From an uncultured Lachnospiraceae bacterium (lineage in GTDB: Bacteria; Bacillota; Clostridia; Lachnospirales; Lachnospiraceae): 64,000 bases of DNA. Shown one piece after another: positions 27,950 through 46,758 of this stretch. The position numbers and the translations under genes are program-made. The first letter of the stretch is position 1, and every line of letters begins with the position of its first letter. The notes under the pieces are model-generated. The model made no database searches. It had not been told where the DNA came from and worked only from the letters and a program-made list of their open reading frames with translations. The stretch lies in contig CASWVG010000001.1 in assembly GCA_949472775.1 (NCBI GenBank), positions 156,013-220,012 of the forward strand, read 5' to 3'.

Positions 27950-29950
27950 TCACCGCTGTTCTTCACTTCTTAGCCCCTGCATGTCCGCCGCGCAAAACCC
28001 GTCCCCGATTCCTGTGCCCAGAAACGCAATATCCGCCTCAGACGGCGAGGACGGGAAACTCTTATATCCCACCTGGTCACCCACAATCGGACAATAAAAA
28101 GTAACGCCATCAATCTCGTATGACCGTGTCTCATAATTTTCATAATCTTTCTGGACAAGCCAGTAATCATTCCCATAGGAACCGGCAGTTTCCCGCGCCA
28201 GCGCAAATCCCTTATAGAGAAGGAGCAAAACTACGAAGACAGAGGCTGCCCGTTCCATTGCAGTCCGCCATCCTCCGCCGTTTCCATGCGGATCACCCTG
28301 CGTTCCCGCGCTGCCCCGTACCCGGAAGGCATCCTCACTTCTCCCCGCTCCCGTCACAGGACGCATCACCGCCTCGTAAAGTCCCCCAAACACCACAGCC
28401 GCCGTCAGGTACACCCATACACAGCCGTAGCGGATCAGCGGCGAAGTGCACAGCCAGAAGAGAAAAGAACCTGCCACGGTCGCCTGCGCCGTGAAAAGAG
28501 CGGGGGATATCATACCTTCCCGCACCACTGCCGCATCTGAAACCGCCGGACGTCCCTCTGTTGCCGCACGTCGTCCTCTGAACCATCTCCACGTCAGATA
28601 CGCTGCCTCCACCAGTAAAGCGAAAACTGCCACCGCCGCCGCCAGCACGAGAGCCCTGTCGCTCCCCGCCAGTGTCCGAAACCACCCGGGCAGCCACTGC
28701 CGCATGGGCATGTCGAACTGTGCCACGTCCGTGTAGCCCCTGCCCCAGACCTGTATTTCCCTGGCGTCATAATCCGCCAGCCCTTTTGGCATTTTCCAGA
28801 CCACGTCAAACAGGTCTATCTGTGTGAAAGGATAGACAAGCCACCCCGAAATCACCACATTGCGAATAAAGAAGGGCAGCGCCGTCAAAATCCCCAGGCC
28901 CAGATAAACCCCTGTCTCTCCCCACCTTTTCTCCCCTATCAGACGACACGCCGGATAAATCGTGAGCAGAAGAATCAGTGCCGCCGACAGCTTCACCGTC
29001 ATCAGGAACACGCCCAGCACACACAAAAGCCCATAGGGGAGAATCGTCCGCTCCCCGCTTTCCGAAAGATCCAGCCACTTTATCACCATATAAAATGCCA
29101 CAAGCACCATAAAATAATCCGAAGCCGGGGAAATCATTTCATCAAAAATATTCACCAGATAATACACGCACATCACTCTGGCAAAATCACTCGCCCGAAG
29201 CCGCCCGGCACGCAGGGACTTCCTCATCCGCAGACAGACCACCGACAGCAGAAACGCAAGCCATCCCGCCGCGCAGTGATAGGACTGTCCACCCAGAAAG
29301 GCCATACTGTATAGCGCAGAAAGGGCAAAGGAAGAACTGTTGTATGCCAGTCTGCAATGCAGATTGCCCAGCCCCTTCACCACGCCGTACTCTTCCATCC
29401 AGCGAATGCTCTGGGCATGGTAAAGCCCCGTATCATAATGAATGATGCCGCGGGAGGTGCCATAGGCGAATAAGAGAAACAGGCCAAAGACTGCGCAGAA
29501 CCGAAAAACCCTCGAGCCATTCTGCTCCCCGTGATCCGGCATACGGCTGCCTTTCCGGTCTCCTCCAGTGAACGTTTCCGCCTCGAAAAACACAAGCCGC
29601 CGGACCGTTTCCGCAAACACCCTCTTGTTGACCGCAACAGTCAATGCGCAGAGAACACACAAAATCACATTTGCCGCAAGTCCCACACCAGAAAACAGGC
29701 TGAAAAACTGCGCATAAACCGTCACACTGACAAGGCCGCACATAAAATACGCATCCCAGGTCCGAATCATCGGGCAGAAATGTTTGCTTTCCCTGCCCCC
29801 GCGCCGCCTGCACACCTTGTCAGCGTCCGTATTCCCCGTACAGACATGTGCATAATAAGGAAGGTGCCGCGTGATTACACGCAGCACACCATATCCGATG
29901 ATAAATGTAGTTATACCCATGTAGAGCCAGATCAAAATTACCGACAACAT
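27950..29950 (-). CDS. Large polytopic membrane protein (GT-C-like, LIC_10190-type)
   Basis: 666 aa, many TM segments; YDTGLYHAQSIRWMEEYGVVKGLGNLHCRLAYNSSSF motif. Confidence 0.6.
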   Translation of the reverse strand: MLSVILIWLYMGITTFIIGYGVLRVITRHLPYYAHVCTGNTDADKVCRRRGGRESKHFCPMIRTWDAYFMCGLVSVTVYAQFFSLFSGVGLAANVILCVLCALTVAVNKRVFAETVRRLVFFEAETFTGGDRKGSRMPDHGEQNGSRVFRFCAVFGLFLLFAYGTSRGIIHYDTGLYHAQSIRWMEEYGVVKGLGNLHCRLAYNSSSFALSALYSMAFLGGQSYHCAAGWLAFLLSVVCLRMRKSLRAGRLRASDFARVMCVYYLVNIFDEMISPASDYFMVLVAFYMVIKWLDLSESGERTILPYGLLCVLGVFLMTVKLSAALILLLTIYPACRLIGEKRWGETGVYLGLGILTALPFFIRNVVISGWLVYPFTQIDLFDVVWKMPKGLADYDAREIQVWGRGYTDVAQFDMPMRQWLPGWFRTLAGSDRALVLAAAVAVFALLVEAAYLTWRWFRGRRAATEGRPAVSDAAVVREGMISPALFTAQATVAGSFLFWLCTSPLIRYGCVWVYLTAAVVFGGLYEAVMRPVTGAGRSEDAFRVRGSAGTQGDPHGNGGGWRTAMERAASVFVVLLLLYKGFALARETAGSYGNDYWLVQKDYENYETRSYEIDGVTFYCPIVGDQVGYKSFPSSPSEADIAFLGTGIGDGFCAADMQGLRSEEQR

Positions 29951-30045
29951 TTCTGATATACGTTTCCTCTATCTTTCTCTTCTGTCCCATGCATTCCGAC
30001 CCGCCGGTTGCTTCCGGCATATCCTTGAACGCAGCAGACAACCCG

Positions 30046-31116
30046 TCAGTTTTCGCCCTGCGCTTTGTACTCCCCGCAGCTCATTCCCGCGATTTCCTTT
30101 AAGTCCGCATCCATCATCATGGATACCAGCCCTTTAAAGTCCACTTTGCGTCTCCAGCCAAGCTCCTTCTCCGCTTTCTCACAGTTGCCCCACAAAAACT
30201 CCACTTCCGCCGGGCGGTAAAATTCGGGATTCACGTCGACGAGCAGACGGCCGCTCTTTGTGTCATAGCCCTTCTCGTTCACGCCGGTTCCCTCCCAGCG
30301 GAGCTGAATGCCAAGTTCACCAAACGCCGCCTCCACGAACTCCCTTACCGTGTGCGTCTCGTTGGTGGCAAGCACATAATCGTCGGGCTTGTCCTGCTGC
30401 AGCATCAGCCACATGCCCTCTATATAGTCGCCCGCAAATCCCCAGTCTCTTTTCGCGTTCATATTGCCCAGAGACAGCTTCTCCTGTTTGCCCGCAATTA
30501 TATTCGCAATAGCCAGCGTGATCTTTCTCGTCACAAAATTCTCTCCGCGTCTTGGCGACTCGTGGTTAAATAATATACCGTTGCAGGCAAACATGTTGTA
30601 AGACTCTCTGTAATTTACTGTTATCCAGTACGAATAGAGCTTCGCCGCGCCGTAAGGACTCTTCGGGTAAAAAGGCGTCTTCTCACTCTGGGGCGCCGTC
30701 TCCGGGATTCCCCCGAAAAGTTCTGATGTGGAAGCCTGATAATATCTGCATGTCCCGCCGTTTACACGAATCGCCTCCAAGAGTTTCAGCGTGCTTACGC
30801 CAGTAGCCTCCGCCGTGTACTCGGGGACCTCAAAGGAAACGCCCACATGGGACTGTGCCGCCAGGTTATAAACTTCGGTGGGACGAATCTCCGCGATCAG
30901 CCGCATAAGATTGCTGGAATCCGTAGTATCCGCATAGTGCAGAAAAAATTTTACCTTATGATAATCAGAGGCAATCAGATGATCAATCCTTCCCGTATTG
31001 GCAATACTGTGCCTGCGGACCAGACCGTGCACCTCATATCCCTTCTCCAGCAGAAACTCCGCCAGATAAGAGCCGTCCTGTCCTGTAATTCCTGTAATTA
31101 GTGCTGTTTTCTGCAT
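30046..31116 (-). CDS. gmd: GDP-mannose 4,6-dehydratase
   Basis: [33 protein letters not shown]...[70 protein letters not shown]. Confidence 0.97.
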   Translation of the reverse strand: MQKTALITGITGQDGSYLAEFLLEKGYEVHGLVRRHSIANTGRIDHLIASDYHKVKFFLHYADTTDSSNLMRLIAEIRPTEVYNLAAQSHVGVSFEVPEYTAEATGVSTLKLLEAIRVNGGTCRYYQASTSELFGGIPETAPQSEKTPFYPKSPYGAAKLYSYWITVNYRESYNMFACNGILFNHESPRRGENFVTRKITLAIANIIAGKQEKLSLGNMNAKRDWGFAGDYIEGMWLMLQQDKPDDYVLATNETHTVREFVEAAFGELGIQLRWEGTGVNEKGYDTKSGRLLVDVNPEFYRPAEVEFLWGNCEKAEKELGWRRKVDFKGLVSMMMDADLKEIAGMSCGEYKAQGEN

Positions 31117-31230
31117 ATTTTCTTACCTTACCTTCCTAATTCTCCTTCCGTCTTCACACTGCTCATTGTCATCGTAAACATTCTCGCACAAAAATCGCCG
31201 GCTGTCAAAAACCGCATTCCGCTACTCGCA

Positions 31231-32070
31231 TCATTGTCCAAGATACTCCGCAATCGCGTCGTGCCAGTCCGCAAACATAAAGTCTGTCGTCATTTTAAAC
31301 ATATAATTTTCCAAAATGGAGTAAGCCGGACGCTTCACCGCCGCGCCATACTCTTCCGAGGTAATCGCTTCCACCACAGTCTTTTTCCCCGCCAGACGGA
31401 AAATCTCCTCTGTAAACTGCGCCCAGCTGCAATCCCCTTCGCAGGTGGCATGAAACAATCCGTAATTTTCTGTGGGCAGCAGATAGACAATAGCCTTCGC
31501 AAGTTCCCTGGCGCTGGTGGGAGAACCTACCTGATCCCGTACCACCCTCACCTTATCGTTTGTCTCGGAGAGCCGCAGCATCGTCTTTACAAAATTCTTC
31601 CCGTCCCCGTATAGCCATGCCGTGCGCAGGATGAAATGCCTGTCGCTGAATTCCTTCACGAATTCCTCCCCCGCCAGTTTCGTCCTGCCGTATGCGCCCT
31701 GCGGACCGACCGGATCGGTTTCCTTATAAGGTCTCGTTCCGTTTCCGTCAAACACATAATCTGTGGAAATATGCATCAGCTTCGCACCCGTCTCGTTAGC
31801 CGCTATACTTAAGTTGCGTGCGCCGACGGCGTTGATCCGGAAAGCGAGATCTTCCTCTTTCTCACATGCCTCCACCGCTGTGTAGGCGGCACAGTTGATA
31901 ATCGCGTAAGGATTGATTTCCCGCGCGAATTTCATCACCTCATCGATCTTCGTGATGTCCAGTTCTCCCACATCCGTGTTGACCAGTTCATATTCCGTGC
32001 TGCCTGCGTATTCCAGATTGACGGCCCGTCCAAGCTGCCCGTTGCAGCCGGTCACAATTATTTTCTTCAT
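31231..32070 (-). CDS. rfbD: dTDP-4-dehydrorhamnose reductase family protein
   Basis: KIIVTGCNGQLGRAVNLEY...INCAAYTAVEACEKEEDLAFRINAVGARNLS...STDYVFDGNGTRPYKETDPVGPQGAYGRTKLAGE. Confidence 0.92.
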   Translation of the reverse strand: MKKIIVTGCNGQLGRAVNLEYAGSTEYELVNTDVGELDITKIDEVMKFAREINPYAIINCAAYTAVEACEKEEDLAFRINAVGARNLSIAANETGAKLMHISTDYVFDGNGTRPYKETDPVGPQGAYGRTKLAGEEFVKEFSDRHFILRTAWLYGDGKNFVKTMLRLSETNDKVRVVRDQVGSPTSARELAKAIVYLLPTENYGLFHATCEGDCSWAQFTEEIFRLAGKKTVVEAITSEEYGAAVKRPAYSILENYMFKMTTDFMFADWHDAIAEYLGQ

Positions 32071-32310
32071 GTTTCTTTCGCCCTTTCCCAGTTTTCTGCC
32101 AGTCGTCTACAACTGGATTCATGTCTTATATTCTAACACATAAAAAATCTGACATACAAAAAAATTTTCCATATGCTGCGCTTTTTGCCCCCAGATTAAA
32201 ACGCCTTATCCTATCTATAAAAAATTTAGGGCTCTCATCATCCTGCCTTTTACATAGAAAAATTTTATTTATATTATACGCTATCTTTCAACATTCACAC
32301 AATGAAATTC

Positions 32311-33561
32311 TTATAAAGATAACGAAAAGCCTTTAAAGATCCCCCGCAGCACTACCGCAATCCCAAGAGACACCACTCCCGCAAATAAAACCACGGCATA
32401 CTCAAACCCCTTGCAGAATTCAAACAAAACACCGTACATGGCATTGCCAAGCGGCTGGGCGCACATCGCCACGGTAATGATAACCGCGATCACCTTTCCC
32501 AGAAGATGGGGCGGCGTCACCGTCTGGAAAAACGTCATCATCTGTATGGTAAAAACGGTACAGCATGTCATAACCACAAAGCAGCCTGCCGTCAGAATCA
32601 CATAGTTTACCACGCCGGACGAAAACACAGCTAACGACACGGCAATGGGAAACATGCTCAACGCGGCAGTCACGATCAGCACGCCCGACTTTCTGATGGA
32701 GAGCTTTTTGGCAAAAACACCCGCGCAGATGCCGCCTGCAAGCCCGCCAGCGGCGAGAATCCCTTGCGCAAATCCGTAAAGCCGGTTCGCCTGCGCTGCG
32801 TCCAGATCAATCACCTCCGTCACCAGGTAGGGCAGCGCTACCATAATCATGGAAGATAAGAACAGATTAATCCCGCAGACCGCCAGAACCGCCTTCCCAA
32901 TCACAGGCATATCTCTGCGTATAAAGCGGACGCTCTGCCCGAAATCCGACCGGACTGTCTGCCAGATACTGCCCTCCGAAACCTGTTTCTCAAAAGGAAT
33001 CCGAATAAAAATTTCCATGACCGCCGAGAAAACAAAGCACAAAGTACAGACCAGAAGCACAGGCTTGAGCCCGTACGCGCTGTACACAATTCCGCCAAGT
33101 ACCGGACCAAGCAGAGCCGAAAAAGAACTGATCATATTGACAATGGAATTTGCCTCCATCATACGGTCCGCCCCCACAAGCACAGGAATGGACGCCTGCA
33201 CGGACGGCTGATAGGCGCCCGCGATACCGTACAGAATCATCAGCGTGGCAGTCAGCAGCATTACAAGATCAGCCCCATCCATCAGGAGACAGAATACCAG
33301 CACCAGCGCCGCCGTAAAAAAATCCAGTATAACCATGACATTCCTTTTATTCACCCGGTCCGCAACCATGCCGCCCACCGGCGAAAGCAGGATTGACGGG
33401 ATAAATGCGCACGCCATCACGGTACCGTAAAGCGCAGACGACCCGGTCTGGTTTAAAAGATACAACGGCAGGGCAAACCGCAACGCCGCATTGCCGAACA
33501 GGGAAATGATCTGCCCGATCACAACCAATGTGAAATCCCTGGAAAATAATTTTTGTTTCAT
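32311..33561 (-). CDS. MFS transporter (MefA/macrolide-efflux-like)
   Basis: DFTLVVIGQIISLFGNAALRFALPLYLLNQTGSSALYGTVMACAFIPSILLSPVGGMVADRVNKRNVMVI. Confidence 0.88.
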   Translation of the reverse strand: MKQKLFSRDFTLVVIGQIISLFGNAALRFALPLYLLNQTGSSALYGTVMACAFIPSILLSPVGGMVADRVNKRNVMVILDFFTAALVLVFCLLMDGADLVMLLTATLMILYGIAGAYQPSVQASIPVLVGADRMMEANSIVNMISSFSALLGPVLGGIVYSAYGLKPVLLVCTLCFVFSAVMEIFIRIPFEKQVSEGSIWQTVRSDFGQSVRFIRRDMPVIGKAVLAVCGINLFLSSMIMVALPYLVTEVIDLDAAQANRLYGFAQGILAAGGLAGGICAGVFAKKLSIRKSGVLIVTAALSMFPIAVSLAVFSSGVVNYVILTAGCFVVMTCCTVFTIQMMTFFQTVTPPHLLGKVIAVIITVAMCAQPLGNAMYGVLFEFCKGFEYAVVLFAGVVSLGIAVVLRGIFKGFSLSL

Positions 33562-33649
33562 TCTTTCATCCTCCTTTTAATACCCACTGTCGGTATGTAT
33601 TTATTTAAAAATATTCTGCCCGTTTTTCAGGACAGAAACATTTTCTATA

Positions 33650-34303
33650 TTATTTACGTTCCTGATATATTGCGGTCAGTTCGCGCATTCTCGCTATCAT
33701 TTCCTCATCTACGATATCCAGCCCCATGCCCTTCAGCATCTGGTCAAACACCAGAAACTTATAATAGGTTTCCTCCACAGAATTATCAAATATCATCGGA
33801 TTGATCCAGACATTTGCCACAAGCGAAATCAGTTCCGCAAGCTGCTTCGGATGCTCTGCGACGATGGAGCCGTCGGCAATGCCTTCCATAATGATTGGCA
33901 GGATATATTCCGGCGCTGTCAGTTCTATGGTTTCATACAAAAGACTGGCAAGGAGCCGCGGATTATTGTAAAAGCCGGGCGCCACCTGAAATATCTCATC
34001 CTGCGCAGGGCGGCACAGGGAAGACTTAAACAATGTTCTCAGCTTCTCTATGCCATTCAGATCCCTGCGTTCCAGGGTGCCCGCAAGCTTCCGATTTGAC
34101 TCCTCCATGATCCTGTCCGTAACCGCATCCAGAATTTCCTCTTTCGACTTAAAGTGATGATAGATTGCACCCTTGCTCAGCCCGCCAAGATTGTCTATGA
34201 TATCCTGAATAGACGTATGCTCGTAACCCTTCTCCATAAACAGACGTCCCGCAACATCCAGTATCAGATTGACTGTTTCTTCGGGATACTTATTTCTTGC
34301 CAT
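33650..34303 (-). CDS. TetR/AcrR family regulator
   Basis: ILDVAGRLFMEKGYEHTSIQDIIDNLGGLSKGAIYHHFKSKEEILDAVTD TetR HTH. Confidence 0.93.
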   Translation of the reverse strand: MARNKYPEETVNLILDVAGRLFMEKGYEHTSIQDIIDNLGGLSKGAIYHHFKSKEEILDAVTDRIMEESNRKLAGTLERRDLNGIEKLRTLFKSSLCRPAQDEIFQVAPGFYNNPRLLASLLYETIELTAPEYILPIIMEGIADGSIVAEHPKQLAELISLVANVWINPMIFDNSVEETYYKFLVFDQMLKGMGLDIVDEEMIARMRELTAIYQERK

Positions 34304-34323
34304 ACCTCATTCCTCCCCCCGCC

Positions 34324-34377
34324 CATACATACTAGTAGTATGTATGTACATTAACATACCACCAGTATGTTTGTCAA
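34324..34377 (-). promoter_or_regulatory. TetR operator pair: CATACATAC-tagta-GTATGTATG and AACATAC-cacca-GTATGTT, next to -35 TTGACA
   Basis: Dyads at 34324-34346 and 34353-34371 (centres 27 bp apart); TTGACA at 34377-34372 on minus strand. Confidence 0.8.
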
Positions 34378-34535
34378 CTATATCTTTTTTGCGCCTGCGC
34401 ATCCCATAACACCTTCCAAATTTCGTAAAAAATGTGGATATTTTAAGATTTTTTGTAGTGACTCGCCCTGTCCGTTGTGATAAAATGTACGCGTTGGCAA
34501 AATCTGCACTATGATAAGGAGGATTTACACGAAAC

Positions 34536-35687
34536 ATGAAAAGATTACAAGTTTTACTTCTCGTCGCTCTGTCTTCCGCCTTGTTTCTTACCGGCTGCGG
34601 TAAAGAGAAGGAAGAAAAACCGAAGGTTGAAGCGCCTGTCGTGGAACAGATAATCGACGATATCCCCGATGAGGAAGAAACACCAGAAGAGGCAGAAGAA
34701 CCCGCGCCCGAAGAAGATGTACCGCCCGAAGAGGGCATGGTGCGCAGCCGCATCACAAATGAGTGGGTGGATGAGGCAGTCAACAACACAAGGCCTCTCG
34801 CCATTATGACCCCCAACACAAAAACCGCGTCCCAATATGGCATTTCCAATGCGGATGTTGTGTACGAATGTAACGTGGAGGGAAGCATTACCCGTCTGAT
34901 GTGGATTATCCAGGACTGGAAAAATGCCGACAAGCTCGGCAACATCAGAAGCTGCCGTGACTACTATGTGTACTGGGCTTTTGAGTGGGACGCTCTCTAC
35001 GTTCATTTCGGCGGTCCCTTCTACATAGACGAGGTAATCAAACGCACGGACGACATCGACGGCAAGACCAGCAGCAACTTTTTCCGCGATAAGAGCGCCA
35101 AGAACTCCACAGACAACGCTTTCATCGATGCAGCCGGCGTCCTTGCCGACGTGGATAAACTTGGCTATGCTACCCAGATGCGCGACGGCTACGCTGATGA
35201 ACAGCACTACCGTTTTGCTCCCGTAAATCAGCCAAACGACCTTTCGCAATACAGCGACGCAATCACGGCAAACAGGATAGACATGTCACCCACTTATCCT
35301 GTGACCAACTGCTACTTCGTCTACAATGGCGAAACCGGGCTTTACGAGAGATTCCAGCATCTATCCGGTTCCTCGGACGGACCGCATACGGACATGGCAA
35401 CAGGGAAACAGCTTACTTTCAAAAATATCCTTGTTCAGAACACCTACTATGAAGTGCGCGACGCCAAAGGCTACCTGGCGTTCCGCTGCCACGACAACAC
35501 GAGAGACGGCTGGTTTTTCACCAACGGCAAGGGTATTCATGTGAACTGGGAAAAATCTTCCGATTACGGCGCGACAAGATACTATGACGATGCCGGAAAT
35601 GAAGTTGAATTAAACACCGGCAAAACGATGGTGTGCATCGTGGAGGACGGTGATTCCTTCCTCGTGGATGACCAGGAAATAAAATAA
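34536..35687 (+). CDS. DUF3048 (YerB-like) lipoprotein
   Basis: Lipobox LFLTGCG; RPLAIMTPNTKTASQYGISNADVVYECNVEGSITRLMWIIQDWKNADKLGNIRSCRDYYV (DUF3048). Confidence 0.88.
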   Translation: MKRLQVLLLVALSSALFLTGCGKEKEEKPKVEAPVVEQIIDDIPDEEETPEEAEEPAPEEDVPPEEGMVRSRITNEWVDEAVNNTRPLAIMTPNTKTASQYGISNADVVYECNVEGSITRLMWIIQDWKNADKLGNIRSCRDYYVYWAFEWDALYVHFGGPFYIDEVIKRTDDIDGKTSSNFFRDKSAKNSTDNAFIDAAGVLADVDKLGYATQMRDGYADEQHYRFAPVNQPNDLSQYSDAITANRIDMSPTYPVTNCYFVYNGETGLYERFQHLSGSSDGPHTDMATGKQLTFKNILVQNTYYEVRDAKGYLAFRCHDNTRDGWFFTNGKGIHVNWEKSSDYGATRYYDDAGNEVELNTGKTMVCIVEDGDSFLVDDQEIK

Positions 35688-35713
35688 ACACCGCTGGCCG
35701 GCTGTGCCGGGTC

Positions 35714-35748
35714 AAAAAGGGAGCGCCCAAACCGGACGCTCCCCTTTC
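35714..35748. terminator. Bidirectional terminator between convergent DUF3048 and galactanase genes
   Basis: aaaaaGGGAGCG...CGCTCCCcttt; T-rich on both strands. Confidence 0.75.
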
Positions 35749-35760
35749 TATACTGTCTGT

Positions 35761-44706
<8,946 letters not shown>

Positions 44707-44733
44707 CTACCCACTTGTACCTTCGTGAAAAAG

Positions 44734-44769
44734 TATCCGCGCAACGTTGCGCAACCGTTTGCGCGGATA
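44734..44769 (-). promoter_or_regulatory. Palindromic 5'-leader element of the galactanase gene
   Basis: 11-bp arms TATCCGCGCAA/TTGCGCGGATA with nested GTTGCGCAAC; followed on minus strand by TTTTT; directly downstream of the promoter. Confidence 0.7.
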
Positions 44770-44778
44770 TCTAATTTC

Positions 44779-44807
44779 ATTATAGTAAAAGGCGCCACTT
44801 TTCGCAA
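44779..44807 (-). promoter_or_regulatory. sigma-A promoter TTGCGA-17-TATAAT for the galactanase gene
   Basis: TTGCGA 44807-44802, 17-bp spacer, TATAAT 44784-44779 on minus strand. Confidence 0.75.
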
Positions 44808-44871
44808 GCAGCATTGTCCCGTAGTATTTACCAATCTTCCCGGTTGTTTTTTATGAAAAAAGACCAACAAT

Positions 44872-44903
44872 GAAAAAGGCCAGCACCCGAAGGCCCGGCC
44901 TAT
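44872..44903 (-). terminator. Rho-independent terminator after the blaR1-like gene
   Basis: Minus strand AGGCCGGGCC-TTCG-GGTGCTGGCCTTTTT. Confidence 0.65.
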
Positions 44904-44929
44904 TCAACCTTTATTCACTAAACACGTTC

Positions 44930-46723
44930 TCACTCACCATCCTGTGGAATCCAGATCCCGTCCTCCCCGTAAGGCTGTACCAGCTTCACCGAATCGCTGC
45001 TGCCATCTACTGGAAAAGAAATGATCACCTCCACGCTGCCGTCCTGCGAAAGCACGACTACACCCTGATCCGCCATGGCTGTTTCCGTCCTCACATATCT
45101 TTCTTCCGGCGAAAGATTTAAGAGAAACACTGCCGCTGTCTCCGGTGCAAACAGATCCCGGTAATACGCGCTCTCTCCGTTCTGCAATGCGTGTTCATTC
45201 AGTGCCTCCCCCAGGCCGTTCTTCAGATAGTCGATGGGTGTACTGTTAATGCCTGCACCGTATGCCGCTTCAAAGCTATCGCCGTCGGAAATACTGCTCA
45301 GATAGTCCATAGCGCTTTCACCTACCCGGTAAGCATCCCCCTCCCGCTCCCATGTCAGGTGCTCCCGCCACACTGTCACGTGGGGATCCGACGTCCACGC
45401 ATAGTACAAAATAACCGTGTCCTCCTCCGTGCATGCCACAATGCGGTAACCATTCTCGCTGTCCCACGGCCATGGGCTTGACCAGCCGAAGCTGTAAGTC
45501 CCATCCTCTCCGCTCAAAAGCTCCTTGTTTATCAGATGCGCCCGGCCCTGCGCGGTGCAAAGCTCCACAATCGTATTTCCGTCCCTGTCGCAGACCGCTT
45601 TCGCCCACCTGTCTGCCGCCTGCCATAATTCCCCGTTTTCCACTCCCGCCGCCTGCTGTTGTCCGGCATCCCCAGCCTCTGCCACCTTTGGATCGGTGCC
45701 AAGAGCCACCGCAGCCACCGCGACCACCATCATAGCAATTCCCACCGAAAACGGCTTCGGACTGTGCCAGCGCATCACATTTTTTATGCGCGTCTTCGTA
45801 TCGCCCTCCCCAAAGGCTAACGGGGTGCCGCCCGAAAAGAGTCGTCCTGTCGCCAGATTCAGCAAAGAAGCCGCATAATCCGCCTGGATGCTGTCTCCCA
45901 TCTTTCGCATGACCGCCTCGTCGCAGGACATTTCCATGTCTTTCCCGGATAGATAATAAGCCGCCCAGACCAGCGGATGAAACCAGTAAACCGCCAGCGC
46001 AAAAAAGGAAAGCAGTCGTATGATGTGATCACCCCTGCGGATATGCGTCTGCTCATGCAGAAGGATATAATCCATTTCCTTCTCCTGCAAAGGGGAAGGC
46101 AGATAAATCCGGGGCCGGACCACCCCGATCACAAAAGGCGTAGGCGCATAGTCGGACAGATAAATATTGTCCCGAATCCGCACCGCGCCTTTCAGTCTGC
46201 GGGACAGAAATACCAGACTGACTGCTCCATACAGGAGCATTGCCGCAGTGCCTGCTGCCCAGACATAAGACGCAATCCGCAGTCTGGACTGGTGGGTCCA
46301 CCTCTCTTCCCGCAATATGTCAGGTTCCTGCTCTTTTGCCTGTAAGGTCTCTGCTTCCCCCACTCCGCCTATTGGCTGCATCCCTTGAGAAAACGCCGTC
46401 GATACCATCTGTGTCTGCGCGGCATCCTCCGTTTCAAACATGCCCAGGAACGAAAAGGAAGATATAATCGTAAAAGGGCATAAAAGGCGGTAAAGCACAA
46501 GCATCCACAAAAGGTAACTGTATATCTTCGGCGCACGCTTAAGCAGTACCCGTAGCAGCAAAATAGCCAGCACGATCCAACCCGCTACCATACTGCGGTA
46601 CAACACCTTTAAAAATATCGTCTCTCCCCCGCATATGTACTCAAAATCATAAAATTGCCTGTTAAGCCCCATTTGAAAAAGCCGTTGCATACCGCCAAGG
46701 AGCGTCTCTGCCCATTGATTCAT
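44930..46723 (-). CDS. M56-family (BlaR1/MecR1-like) membrane metalloprotease sensor with a non-canonical extracellular C-terminal region
   Basis: YILLHEQTHIRRGDHIIRLLSFFALAVYWFHPLVWAAYYLSGKDMEMSCDEAVMRKMG; no SxxK/SxN/KTG transpeptidase motifs recognised in the tail. Confidence 0.9.
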   Translation of the reverse strand: MNQWAETLLGGMQRLFQMGLNRQFYDFEYICGGETIFLKVLYRSMVAGWIVLAILLLRVLLKRAPKIYSYLLWMLVLYRLLCPFTIISSFSFLGMFETEDAAQTQMVSTAFSQGMQPIGGVGEAETLQAKEQEPDILREERWTHQSRLRIASYVWAAGTAAMLLYGAVSLVFLSRRLKGAVRIRDNIYLSDYAPTPFVIGVVRPRIYLPSPLQEKEMDYILLHEQTHIRRGDHIIRLLSFFALAVYWFHPLVWAAYYLSGKDMEMSCDEAVMRKMGDSIQADYAASLLNLATGRLFSGGTPLAFGEGDTKTRIKNVMRWHSPKPFSVGIAMMVVAVAAVALGTDPKVAEAGDAGQQQAAGVENGELWQAADRWAKAVCDRDGNTIVELCTAQGRAHLINKELLSGEDGTYSFGWSSPWPWDSENGYRIVACTEEDTVILYYAWTSDPHVTVWREHLTWEREGDAYRVGESAMDYLSSISDGDSFEAAYGAGINSTPIDYLKNGLGEALNEHALQNGESAYYRDLFAPETAAVFLLNLSPEERYVRTETAMADQGVVVLSQDGSVEVIISFPVDGSSDSVKLVQPYGEDGIWIPQDGE

Positions 46724-46758
46724 CTCGCCCTCCTTATCCCCGTTCTGAACAACGATCC

